This document shows positions 45,871-54,402 of a stretch of DNA of 64,000 nucleotides, in pieces (the stretch's first letter is position 1; each line of letters starts with the position of its first letter). Position numbers and translations under genes: made by a program. The DNA is from Cyclonatronum proteinivorum (GTDB lineage Bacteria > Bacteroidota > Rhodothermia > Balneolales > Cyclonatronaceae). Below the pieces are notes generated by a model. It was not told the DNA's origin. It searched no databases and saw nothing but the letters and a program-made list of their open reading frames with translations. The DNA is taken from positions 496,001 to 560,000 of the forward strand of contig NZ_CP027806.1 of NCBI RefSeq assembly GCF_003353065.1, written 5' to 3'.

Positions 45871-46254
45871 ATGAGTACCCTTTCCCCTGAGCTGCAGCAT
45901 CACATCCAGGCGTTTGCAGATGCACTGCTCGCTACCGAGCAATCCGACGATTTTGTAAAAGCCCGTACCACATTTGAAGGCGATGAAACTGCCATCGACC
46001 TGATGACCCGCCTCAATACCCTATCCTATGAACTCAGCCGCAAGCAGCATGCCGGCACCTTAGAGCAGCATGAAATTGCGCAGTATAAAGAGGTACAGGA
46101 AGAATTTATCAGCAATGAAGTTGTTGCAGAACTTGAACAGCGTGAGCGTATGCTTGTGGAGCTGATGCGCGAATGCAACCATGAGATAAGCGGTATGCTA
46201 GGACTTGATTTTGCTAAGGATGCCGCCCAATCGTCCTGCGGATGCAGCAGTTAG
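45871..46254 (+). CDS. YlbF/YmcA family protein, paralogue 2
   Basis: A 127-residue protein of the same length and fold as its upstream neighbour (LLATEQSDDFVKARTTFEGD, then a long helix ending EEFISNEVVAELEQRERMLV), though sequence identity is low. The C-terminus is SSCGCSS, again with a close cysteine pair. Two adjacent paralogues suggest a heteromer like YlbF-YmcA. No YaaT homologue was seen in the window. Confidence 0.85.
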   Translation: MSTLSPELQHHIQAFADALLATEQSDDFVKARTTFEGDETAIDLMTRLNTLSYELSRKQHAGTLEQHEIAQYKEVQEEFISNEVVAELEQRERMLVELMRECNHEISGMLGLDFAKDAAQSSCGCSS

Positions 46255-46408
46255 GCTGATGAAGCCCGGCACCGTTCTTTTTTGATCTTCGTGCATAGCC
46301 GAATTTTCCATCGCAAGGATGAAACCCCAAACAGTAAAGCGCACAGTAAATGACATGAAACATCTTCTGCGTGGTTAAGGCGGTTTTTCCGGTATCACTT
46401 CGGAGCCC

Positions 46409-46494
46409 AAAAAGCAAGGGACTCATCTTTGATTTGGGACCCTTGATCTGCCACGAAAGACCGTGATGTTCACGGAGTTTCCCCCCAAAAAAAA
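46409..46494 (+). repeat. Dispersed ~87-bp repeat, copy 4
   Basis: Contains GCAAGGGACTC, ATTTGGGACCC, CCACGAAAGACC, GTGATGTTCACGGAG, TTTCCCCCC and A-run. The left outer arm has only three G, so the outer stem is weaker here. It lies in the 319-base convergent spacer between the YlbF pair and hemN; nothing else was seen there. Confidence 0.88.
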
Positions 46495-46573
46495 GCCACA
46501 GCTGCGATGTGCAGGGTGCTTTTGCTGGTTTAAAAGAGCGGCACTCCTCACGAATACAGCGCGCTTTCGAAAA

Positions 46574-47938
46574 TCAAATGGTTTTGGAGAAGACCGGTTT
46601 TTCCTTGTGCTGCGGCATGTAGGCGTCGAAAATCATTGCAATATTGCGCAGGTAATGCCGGCCTTTGGCGTGGATGCGGATGCCTTCCTGTGTGATGCTC
46701 ACGATGCCGTCTTCTTCAAGAGGCCTGAGGCGGCGCAGCTCTTCACGGAAGTACTCTTTGCCGTTGATGTACCAGGTATCCCACAAATCGCGGAAGTTGA
46801 GGTTGCGGCTGCACATCAGCTGCATGATTACGCTGCGGCGAAGCTCGTCTTCGCGGGTGAGGCGCAGTCCCCGTACCCACGCATTGCCGCGGGTATCAAT
46901 GGCGGATTTCCAGTCAGCCAGCTCTTTTTCGTTTTGGAAATAGTACTCGCCGACCGAGCTGATGCTCGACATGCCGAGCGCGTACAGGTCGAGGCCGTTC
47001 ATGGTGCTGTAGCCCTGGAAGTTACGCTGAAGCGTGCGGTCGCGCAGGGCGACGCTGAGCTCGTCGTTGGGCTTGGCAAAGTGATCCATGCCGATGTGCT
47101 CAAAGCCGTTTTGTTCCATAAAGGCGATGCCGTCAAGCAGTAGCTGCAGCTTGAGGTCTGCGTCGGGCAGTTGTTTGTCTTCGAGCAGCTTCTGAGCCGG
47201 CTTAATCCAAGGTACGTGTGCATAGCTGTACATGGCAACGCGGTCGGGATTCAGGGTTTTGATGGCGTCCAGTGTTTTTGCGAAGCGCTCGCGGTTCTGC
47301 ATGGGCAGGCCGTAAATCACATCGAGGTTCACCGATGAGATACCGGCTTCCCGGAGCGTATCCATGCATTCCTGCACCATTTCCATGGGCTGAATGCGGT
47401 GTATGGCTTCCTGAACTTCATGGTTCACATCCTGAAATCCGATGGAGGCACGGTTCATGCCAAATGCCATCATGGCTTCGAGGTGCTCCCTTGTGAAGGT
47501 GCGCGGATCGAGCTCGACGCCGAATTCGGCCTTCAGTTCGATGTTGAAATGGGTGTGAAGCATACGCCCGAGGCGGCGCAGCTGATCGGGCGTGAGGAAA
47601 GTGGGCGTGCCCCCGCCGTAGTGAACCTGCCGGACCACGTGCTTGGGGTGAAGCAGGGCGGCATAGTACTGCATTTCTTTTTCGACATAATCGAGGTACT
47701 CGTCTGCCGCAGATTTCTTTTTGGTGATGACGGTCGTACAGCCACAGTACCAGCACAGGGAGGCGCAAAACGGTAAGTGCAGGTAGAGGGAAATCTCCCG
47801 GGGAGAGGTGTTGCGCTCTTTGAGATAACTTCCGAGGGTGACGGGTTCAATGGCGTCGAACTGCACCGCGGTCGGATACGAGGTGTAGCGCGGACCGGGA
47901 ACATTGTATTTTTTAATGAGTCGGGCGTTAGCAGACAT
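46574..47938 (-). CDS. hemN: Oxygen-independent coproporphyrinogen III oxidase
   Basis: A 454-residue radical SAM enzyme that decarboxylates coproporphyrinogen III in haem synthesis. The 4Fe-4S cysteines are Cys58, Cys62 and Cys65 (FCASLCWYCGC, where Cys67 is also typical of true HemN). Other marks are HYGGGTPTFL, GFQDVNHEVQEAIHR and the HemN C-terminal domain (IVSITQEGIRIHAKG). The full-length N-terminus (NVPGPRYTSYPTAVQF) distinguishes it from HemW. Monocistronic. Confidence 0.96.
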   Translation of the reverse strand: MSANARLIKKYNVPGPRYTSYPTAVQFDAIEPVTLGSYLKERNTSPREISLYLHLPFCASLCWYCGCTTVITKKKSAADEYLDYVEKEMQYYAALLHPKHVVRQVHYGGGTPTFLTPDQLRRLGRMLHTHFNIELKAEFGVELDPRTFTREHLEAMMAFGMNRASIGFQDVNHEVQEAIHRIQPMEMVQECMDTLREAGISSVNLDVIYGLPMQNRERFAKTLDAIKTLNPDRVAMYSYAHVPWIKPAQKLLEDKQLPDADLKLQLLLDGIAFMEQNGFEHIGMDHFAKPNDELSVALRDRTLQRNFQGYSTMNGLDLYALGMSSISSVGEYYFQNEKELADWKSAIDTRGNAWVRGLRLTREDELRRSVIMQLMCSRNLNFRDLWDTWYINGKEYFREELRRLRPLEEDGIVSITQEGIRIHAKGRHYLRNIAMIFDAYMPQHKEKPVFSKTI

Positions 47939-48213
47939 AATAGTAGCAGCGGTTTGAACGAGTTGCGTAGAAATCGGGGGTGTTTCGGAGGGTTTCAGTT
48001 CAGATCGAAAAGCCTATTTAAGACATTGATATTAGAATATAGGAAAAATTTGAGTGCTGTCCAATCCGTGGCTTTGAAATTATGCCCGTTAAACCGGGAA
48101 TATTGGAATAATACAGCCTTAACATATTGGGCCGTATATTGCTGGCTCATTGATTTACCCGGCAAGGCGCAAATCGCATGTTTTCAACCCTTAATCCCGA
48201 ATCCGGATTTCAG

Positions 48214-49974
48214 ATGACTGCACCAAATTTCAGATTCCTGACAACCCTTCTGATCTTCTTTTTCTTTTCGACACCGACAGCTGATGCCTGGCTTTCAGAC
48301 GACCGTCAGCCGCCCATGGAAGAGCCGGTCATGCCGGTTTTTTTGGTGATGGATGAGGCGGACCTGAACCGGCTTTACCGCCGGAATCCGCGCTCGGATG
48401 ACCGTCTGCCGGGTTTTGTGAGATGGAGCGAGCGGGGGCGGGCGCAGGGGCTGAACGGGGTTCGGTTTCGCGGCAATACCTCCCGCTATCATGTCCGGAA
48501 ATCTTTCAACATCCGCTTTAACCGGCCGCAGCGGGAGCTGTTCAGAAGCGACCGCCTCAACCTGAACGCGATGTTTACCGACCCCTCCGGGATGCGGGAG
48601 CGGCTGGCGTGGCAGATGTTTCATGAGGTGGGTCAGCCAGCTTCAAAAGTGCGCTATATGGCCCTGCACATCAACGGCAACTACGAAGGCCTGGGCATTC
48701 ACATTCAGCGGATTGATGAAAACCTTCTCCGGCAGAACGGCCTTGATCCGCGCGGAACCCTGATTCGGGACCTGACCCGCCGGCGCGGTGCTGATGCCGG
48801 ACTCGACCGTCGCTCCATTTTCGGATTCGACCTCAACAGTGTTCCGGATCAGCCTGCATTTCTTGCCGGCATGTTCGAGTCCCGCTGGTCGCCCGATTAC
48901 AACGCGATTGCCGAACTACTGCAATGGGTGCACGACACCCCCGCCGGTGACGCCTTTGAGCAGGGTTTGCGCGAGCGTTTCGATGTCGAAAACCTGACCG
49001 ACTGGCTCGCGATTCACTACATCATCGGTGATGTGGATGCCTTCGGCGACGATTTCTGGCTGTACCGCGGGCGCGGGGCAACCGATAAGTGGAAGATCAT
49101 CCCCTGGGATCACGACCTCAGTTTTGGCCGCAACGAACGCGATGGCCTGACCGAAAACCGGGAGCTCGGACAGTTCGGTCGCGGCCTCGTGCAGCTCAAC
49201 GATTTCTTTGCTTACGAATATCCGCTTGATGATGCGGGCTGGGACAATGCCCTCATCGTGAAATACCATCAGTCGCCCGGTCTCCGCGCGCAGTTTGAAG
49301 AACGCATTTTATTTTTGATGGATGAAGTCTTTACCGAAGCCTGGTTTGATGCACAAATTGAGACGCTGGAAGAAGTCATCGCACCCTACATGACCCGCAC
49401 CCGGAACGGCAGCGGCGCTTTTACCCTACACGAGCGGCAACATCACGGAGAGCCTGGACGCTGGGCTTATCACAAAGAAAACCTGCGCGATTTTGTGGAG
49501 CTGCGGTACGCGTTCATTCGAAGCATGCTCCTTTTTGATGAACCCACGGCCTTCCACAACTACGCGAAATTGCAGTTTGCGGAAGGACAAACAGGCCGAG
49601 TGCTCATCACCGATGATGCCGGCTGGACCTTCGGTGCCCTTGATCTCGAAGCCGGCAGCATAAGCGGAAATCCTGAATTGCTGATTTACCTGCGTACCGC
49701 CCCCGATAATGACGGCATTCTGAAAGACTATCATGTGGAAGTCACGGGCGGCCGCATAGCCGGGCAGCTCACGCTTTACTACCGCAACGACATTGCCCCG
49801 GACGGCCGCGACAACTGGTACAAATACCCCGAAGCCATCGGCCGCCAATGGCAACTCCGCGTGTTAAAGGATGAAGGTCAGCTGAACAGCCGCCCGAATC
49901 CGTTTTCTAACAAAATCACCGCAACAACTACCCTGAGCGGCACGCACCTGATTCAGATTTTGCACGCAGACTAA
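48214..49974 (+). CDS. Exported CotH kinase family protein
   Basis: A 586-residue protein with a signal peptide (MTAPNFRFLTTLLIFFFFST, then PTADAW). The CotH kinase fold shows GVRFRGNTSRYHVRKSFNIR (Arg/Lys for nucleotide binding), a long helical insert, and WKIIPWDHDLSFG with the metal-binding Asp pair. CotH proteins are atypical protein kinases, here probably acting on an exported substrate. The C-terminal ~120 residues look beta-rich, and the end is SGTHLIQILHAD. The start at 48214 fits the signal peptide better than 48178. Confidence 0.88.
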   Translation: MTAPNFRFLTTLLIFFFFSTPTADAWLSDDRQPPMEEPVMPVFLVMDEADLNRLYRRNPRSDDRLPGFVRWSERGRAQGLNGVRFRGNTSRYHVRKSFNIRFNRPQRELFRSDRLNLNAMFTDPSGMRERLAWQMFHEVGQPASKVRYMALHINGNYEGLGIHIQRIDENLLRQNGLDPRGTLIRDLTRRRGADAGLDRRSIFGFDLNSVPDQPAFLAGMFESRWSPDYNAIAELLQWVHDTPAGDAFEQGLRERFDVENLTDWLAIHYIIGDVDAFGDDFWLYRGRGATDKWKIIPWDHDLSFGRNERDGLTENRELGQFGRGLVQLNDFFAYEYPLDDAGWDNALIVKYHQSPGLRAQFEERILFLMDEVFTEAWFDAQIETLEEVIAPYMTRTRNGSGAFTLHERQHHGEPGRWAYHKENLRDFVELRYAFIRSMLLFDEPTAFHNYAKLQFAEGQTGRVLITDDAGWTFGALDLEAGSISGNPELLIYLRTAPDNDGILKDYHVEVTGGRIAGQLTLYYRNDIAPDGRDNWYKYPEAIGRQWQLRVLKDEGQLNSRPNPFSNKITATTTLSGTHLIQILHAD

Positions 49975-50093
49975 GGCTGCGAGCGCGGCACGACCGTCTA
50001 CATGAACCTGCAAACCCAAGTTAAAAACTCAGCCTGCAATGGTATTGCCACAGGCGCCAAACTGTCGTATATTTGGAATCTATTCTGAAACGA

Positions 50094-50177
50094 GCCCGGG
50101 TGGCGGAATTGGTAGACGCGTGCGTTTCAGGGGCGTATGTCGGCAACGACATGGGGGTTCGAGTCCCCCCCCGGGCA
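50094..50177 (+). tRNA. tRNA-Leu (anticodon CAG)
   Basis: A complete class II tRNA: acceptor GCCCGGG/CCCGGGC with discriminator A, D-arm GCGGAATTGGTAGACGC, anticodon loop TTCAGGG (CAG), long variable arm TGTCG-GCAA-CGACA typical of tRNA-Leu, and T-arm GGGGG-TTCGAGT-CCCCC. The CCA end is not encoded. Confidence 0.97.
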
Positions 50178-50190
50178 CACAATAAAACAG

Positions 50191-50231
50191 TAAAGCCCTG
50201 TAAACCTTGAGTTTGCAGGGCTTTCTTTTTT
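50191..50231 (+). terminator. Rho-independent terminator after tRNA-Leu
   Basis: AAAGCCCTGTAAAC and GTTTGCAGGGCTTT pair around CTTGA and are followed by CTTTTTTT, 14 bases after the tRNA. Confidence 0.88.
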
Positions 50232-50305
50232 TGTGTTACCAGCCAAACCCATAAAATCCTCTTGATCTGTCATGTGCCGGCAAGGTATCCCATTCAGGCT
50301 TAGGT

Positions 50306-51088
50306 TCACAAAGGAGTGCCGATAGGTTTTGGTATTGTCAGGCTCAGGCCTGCAATCACCTCATAAGGTTTGTACAGCGGACTCCCGCCCAGGTACTCCA
50401 TCTTCACCCGCAGTTCGCTTTCCGTGTGCTGCAGCCTGACTTTGGTGATGCTCATCGTGCCTTTATCGGGCAGCTCCATGGCAATGCTGTACGGCTGCGG
50501 TTTCGGCTCGGCCTGTTCATGCGCGTGCAGTAAGGCCGATTCGGGAATGAGTCCGCCGTGCTGCGTCCTGAGCTGATCGAAAACTTTTGCCCGGAGCCGC
50601 TGCGTCTTGTCCTGTTCGCGGCCGGCGGAGACAACCGGCATGGGCGGGTTGGGGATGGTTTCGAGGCATTCGCCGTTCCAGTGCCACATCTCGGGTTCGC
50701 GCAGTCCGCTGAAAGCAACAAGGTTGAAGGGATTGTACGGCATCGAAGCAGCCGACTGCCGGTTCATGTAGGTTCGCACGGCTTCCGGGCTACCGTCTTC
50801 CAGAGTGATGAGCTTGCGCACGAGCAAACCGCGGCTTTTGCTTTCGCCGGTGTAGTTGGCGGCGGATTTCCCCATGTAGTCGTTGAGCAGGCACAAAATC
50901 AGGCCGCGGTCGTTGGCCGCAATCCAGGTGCCCTCGCCCTGCGGATCAACCGGCGCCATGTACCGAATGCCGTTTCGGCTGAAAAACTTCGGCGGCTCAG
51001 CCTTCACCCGCACCCGCATCTCATCCCGGCTGAACACGAGATACAGTTCGTTTTGGGACGGATTGCGCTGCCAGCTGAGGGTACACAT
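50306..51088 (-). CDS. TANGO2/NRDE family protein
   Basis: A 260-residue protein beginning MCTLSWQRNPSQNELYLVFS-RDE, the N-terminal pattern of the TANGO2 family (usually MCT...NRDE). Other conserved parts are GEGTWIAANDRGLILCLLND and PFNLVAFSG. Eukaryotic TANGO2 affects haem or acyl-CoA handling; the bacterial role is unknown. The invariant N-terminal Cys2 suggests possible Ntn-hydrolase activity. Its stop lies close to the tRNA-Leu terminator, on the opposite strand. Confidence 0.88.
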   Translation of the reverse strand: MCTLSWQRNPSQNELYLVFSRDEMRVRVKAEPPKFFSRNGIRYMAPVDPQGEGTWIAANDRGLILCLLNDYMGKSAANYTGESKSRGLLVRKLITLEDGSPEAVRTYMNRQSAASMPYNPFNLVAFSGLREPEMWHWNGECLETIPNPPMPVVSAGREQDKTQRLRAKVFDQLRTQHGGLIPESALLHAHEQAEPKPQPYSIAMELPDKGTMSITKVRLQHTESELRVKMEYLGGSPLYKPYEVIAGLSLTIPKPIGTPL

Positions 51089-51273
51089 GGTTGAGTCGGG
51101 TCGGGGTCAGGATTTGGATTGGGGTTGGGAGCCCAATATAACAGATTCAGCCTGAAATGCCCTGATGCCCGAACGGTCCCCGACAATGGAACGCGGATTT
51201 ATCGGATCGGGCAGGATTCGCGGGGATTTTGTTTGGTCCGCGTGATGGTATCAGGGATGAATGGTGCCCCACC

Positions 51274-51300
51274 GTAGGGGTACACCCTTGTGGTTGCCCC
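51274..51300. repeat. REP-like palindrome
   Basis: Divergent copy (GTAGGGGTACACCCTTGTGG then TTGCCCC) in the 373-base spacer between the TANGO2-like gene and the amylase gene. Base changes appear on both sides of the stem (GGGGTA/TTGCCCC). Confidence 0.7.
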
Positions 51301-51366
51301 AGCGCGGTTTACGCACAAGTTATTCCCCCATTTGGGATTGTCATTTACATCACGAAACGCCGTCAC

Positions 51367-51451
51367 AAAAAGCAAGGGGACCAGCCGTAGGTTTGAGGGC
51401 TGTCGGGTTGCCGCTGCAGCCAGTGATGCGCACGGGGTTTCCCCCAAAAAA
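51367..51451 (+). repeat. Dispersed ~87-bp repeat, copy 5
   Basis: A diverged copy: GCAAGGGGACC, TTTGAGGGCTG, then GTGATGCGCACGGGG, TTTCCCCC and A-run. It ends ~10 bases beyond the amylase stop codon, on the opposite sense to that gene. Confidence 0.8.
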
Positions 51452-51461
51452 TAATGCGTCC

Positions 51462-53945
51462 TTATTTGATGAGCATCATTTTTCGGGTGAGCTGCTGACC
51501 CGCGGCGGTGAGGCGGTACAGGTAGAGGCCGCTTGCAAGGGCGGAACCGTCGAAGGCGAGCTGATGGATGCCGGACTGATGCAGGCCGTTCGCCAGGGTT
51601 GCGACCCGCTGCCCCTGCAGGTTGTACACGCTCAGGAAAACCTCCGAAGCTTCAGCCAGTTCGAAGCGGATTTGCGTGATGGGGTTGAAGGGGTTCGGGT
51701 AGTTTTGATGCAGCTGCATCTGTCGCGGGAGCTCGCCGGTCGGGGCGGTGCTGACCGGAACCATGCCGCCGATGCGCAGCACCATCGCGCCATGCGCGGC
51801 AAGGGCGGGAATGATGACGCGGTTCCCGGCTTCGACGGTTACGGTAAGGGTGTTGCCGCTGAGGAGCTCATCCACTTCCCAGGTACCGGGCTGCAGGGAA
51901 ATGCCGGGCATGCCGAAGGCCGCCTCGGTGACTGCCCCGCTGCCGGTGTTGACAGCGATCAGAAGCTGATCCTCCTCGTAGGTGCGCACGAAGCCGAACA
52001 GCGCGTTGCGGCTGACCTCCGCGGGCTGATAGTCGCCAATCCGCAGCGCGATTTCCTGATTGCGCACCTGAATCAGGCGCTGATACCAGTTGAGCAGGGA
52101 ATTGGGGTCTTCGGCCTGCACCGCCACGTTCCGGATGTGATAGTCGGGGTTCAGGTTAATCCAGGGCGTGCCGGTTGTGAAACCCGCGTTGGGGCCATCA
52201 GTCCACTGCATGGGCGTGCGGATCTGCGGATCAGGCTTGGCGCCGCGCATGCCGATTTCCTCGCCGTAGTACAAAAACGGCACGCCGGGCAGGGTGAGGT
52301 AAATGGACGCCGCCGTCCGCGCCTTGTTCCAGTCGTCGCCCAACTCGTTCATCACACGGTTCTGATCGTGATTGGTGAGGAAGGTCGCGTACTGCAAATA
52401 GGGGTAGCTGTTGTGCACTTTCTGCATCTGACTCCGCAGCGGACGCGCATCACCGTTGCGCGCGGCGTTGAGGATGGCCGAGGCCAGATCAAATTCGAAG
52501 GCAATATCGAGGCGGTCGTTGGTCACGTACGGGATGATGTTCTCCGTGCTCGTCCAGGCTTCACCCACAGTTACGGCTTCCGGATTGTTCGATTTCACGC
52601 GCTCATTGAACTCCGCCCAGAAAGCGAAGGTCTCTTCGGTGTGCTCGAGCTGACTCCCGTCCTCAAAAATATAAGTCACCGCATCGAGCCGGAAGCCGTC
52701 TATGCCCACATCGCTGAGCCAGAAATCGGCCGCCTGAAACAGCTTCTCCTTTACTTCTTCGTTGTGGAAGTTCACATCCGGCATGCCGCCCCAAAACAGG
52801 CCGTAGTAAAACCAGCCGCCATGCTGATGCCACACCGGCTGCCCCCACGGGCCGTTGTAGCCGGGATGCGTGGCCGACCAGCGGTAGTAGTCGCGGTAGC
52901 CGGGCACGTTGTTGCGGGAATTGATGAACCAGGGATGCTGCGAAGAGGTGTGATTGAGCACGAAGTCAATAATCACCCGTATGCCGCGGGCCTGCGCTTC
53001 TTCCACGAAGGTGCGGAACGTCTCCATGCTGCCGAAATCGCTGCTTACGGAGGTGTAATCGAGCACGTCATAGCCGTGATAATTCGGCGACGGATGAATG
53101 GGCATCAGCCAAATACCGGTGATGCCGAGGCTCTCCCCGCTTTCAGGGTCGCCGTCGTTGAGGTAATCGAGCTTCTCAATCATCCCCTGAAAATCGCCGG
53201 TGCCGTCGCCTGAGCTGTCAAAAAAGCTGCGGGCAAACATTTCATAAAAAACGGTATGATTCCACCAGTGCGTTGCCGTCGTTTCGCGCACCTGTACCTG
53301 CACAACATCGGTGAGACTTAGCGTATCGGCAAGATCCTGATGCCGGGCGATGAGGGTTACGCCATAGCTGCCTGCCTGCGGGTAGCTGATTACGGGGTTG
53401 CGCTGCTGCGAGCTTGCTGGTACGCCGCCTTCAAAGTGCCACTCCCATTCGGTGACTTCTCCGCCGGAAAGGTCGGAAAAGGACACAGCTCCGTTTTCAA
53501 AAATACTGACAGATTGGGGAGTGAAACCTGCAACGGGCGGCCCGTCGGGCGGCAGCTCGTCGTTGTACCACACGAGGATCTCGTTAGGCCCGCTGGTGAC
53601 GGTGTAGTTCCGGTTGGCCCCGCCACCGGGAAATTCTTCGCGCCCGTCCCAGGCTCCGTCGATGCGGAACTTAAACTGAATCGTCTGTCCGGGGGAAAAT
53701 CCATCAATCGTGAGGCTGTAAATGCCGTCGCCTTCGGGGTCGGCCAAAACCCGCGGCGTGCCGCCCCAGCCGTTAAACGTCCCGGCTACATCCACAAAAT
53801 TGAGGTCCGGATCGAAATTGCCGAGCGTGACCTGATGATTCATGTTCACCGAAAAGGTGACCTGTGTTTGCTGCGCTGTGACGGTTTGTGCAAAGAACAG
53901 CAGCGCGAAAAGCGCCGGGAAAAAGAAACGGTAGAAAAAAGGCAT
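51462..53945 (-). CDS. Secreted GH13 alpha-amylase with N-terminal CBM-like and PKD-like domains and a T9SS sorting domain
   Basis: An 827-residue exported enzyme. Order: signal peptide (MPFFYRFFFPALFALLFFAQ), a CBM48/CBM20-like beta domain (~25-125; VDVAGTFNGWGG), a PKD-like domain (~140-220), a GH13 barrel with nucleophile Asp421 (GFRLDAV), acid/base Glu462 (VGEAW) and Asp527 (NHDQN), a beta-domain, and a C-terminal sorting domain (QNYPNPFNPITQIRFEL, ending LTRKMMLIK). The last is the T9SS-type A sorting signal common in Bacteroidota-related phyla. It degrades alpha-glucans outside the cell. The start at 53945 gives a proper signal peptide; 53987 is open but less likely. Confidence 0.93.
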   Translation of the reverse strand: MPFFYRFFFPALFALLFFAQTVTAQQTQVTFSVNMNHQVTLGNFDPDLNFVDVAGTFNGWGGTPRVLADPEGDGIYSLTIDGFSPGQTIQFKFRIDGAWDGREEFPGGGANRNYTVTSGPNEILVWYNDELPPDGPPVAGFTPQSVSIFENGAVSFSDLSGGEVTEWEWHFEGGVPASSQQRNPVISYPQAGSYGVTLIARHQDLADTLSLTDVVQVQVRETTATHWWNHTVFYEMFARSFFDSSGDGTGDFQGMIEKLDYLNDGDPESGESLGITGIWLMPIHPSPNYHGYDVLDYTSVSSDFGSMETFRTFVEEAQARGIRVIIDFVLNHTSSQHPWFINSRNNVPGYRDYYRWSATHPGYNGPWGQPVWHQHGGWFYYGLFWGGMPDVNFHNEEVKEKLFQAADFWLSDVGIDGFRLDAVTYIFEDGSQLEHTEETFAFWAEFNERVKSNNPEAVTVGEAWTSTENIIPYVTNDRLDIAFEFDLASAILNAARNGDARPLRSQMQKVHNSYPYLQYATFLTNHDQNRVMNELGDDWNKARTAASIYLTLPGVPFLYYGEEIGMRGAKPDPQIRTPMQWTDGPNAGFTTGTPWINLNPDYHIRNVAVQAEDPNSLLNWYQRLIQVRNQEIALRIGDYQPAEVSRNALFGFVRTYEEDQLLIAVNTGSGAVTEAAFGMPGISLQPGTWEVDELLSGNTLTVTVEAGNRVIIPALAAHGAMVLRIGGMVPVSTAPTGELPRQMQLHQNYPNPFNPITQIRFELAEASEVFLSVYNLQGQRVATLANGLHQSGIHQLAFDGSALASGLYLYRLTAAGQQLTRKMMLIK

Positions 53946-54096
53946 GTAAAGCGGGAGTCCAATGAATGAAAATGTAAGCGCTTTCAAAATAGGGCTTCAG
54001 GCTTGTATTTCCAAAGCTGAAGCACAGCAGCAATCGCGGTCAGCTGAGGCAAAAAAAATAACCGGAATCTGACAGCATCGGCATTTCCCGCTTCTG

Positions 54097-54180
54097 TTTT
54101 TTTTGGGGGAAACTCCTTGCACATCACGGTCAGTCGTGACAGTTCAAAATCCCCAAGCCTGCGGGATGTCCCGTGCTTTT
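54097..54180 (-). repeat. Dispersed ~87-bp repeat, copy 6 (minus orientation)
   Basis: Read on the minus strand: GCACGGGAC, CTTGGGGA, TGTCACGACTGACC, GTGATGTGCAAGGAG, TTTCCCCC and A-run. It lies in the 457-base divergent spacer between the amylase and fadI; the rest of that spacer holds a palindrome at 54322 but no gene. Confidence 0.82.
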
Positions 54181-54321
54181 AGGGATGAACGCGAAGCACG
54201 CGAAGAAGGCAAAAAACGCAGCGCATGTATAATTCATAACACAAGTTGCGGCTTTTGCACCTTGGCTAACCATGAAAATCCAAGGGTCCGCAACCGCTCC
54301 TCAGGTTTTTATCCGGCTGTC

Positions 54322-54338
54322 TTGACAATATGCGTCAA
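54322..54338. promoter_or_regulatory. Palindromic site upstream of fadI
   Basis: TTGACAATATGCGTCAA contains inverted arms TTGAC/GTCAA with a 7-base centre, 64 bases before the fadI ATG. It could be an operator for a fatty-acid-responsive repressor. The arms are short, so this is tentative. Confidence 0.3.
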
Positions 54339-54402
54339 AAGCTTCATCTTCCAAAGATAACACCGTTAACCTTTGTTTAACCATCTACGCTAATTCTCTG
54401 GT

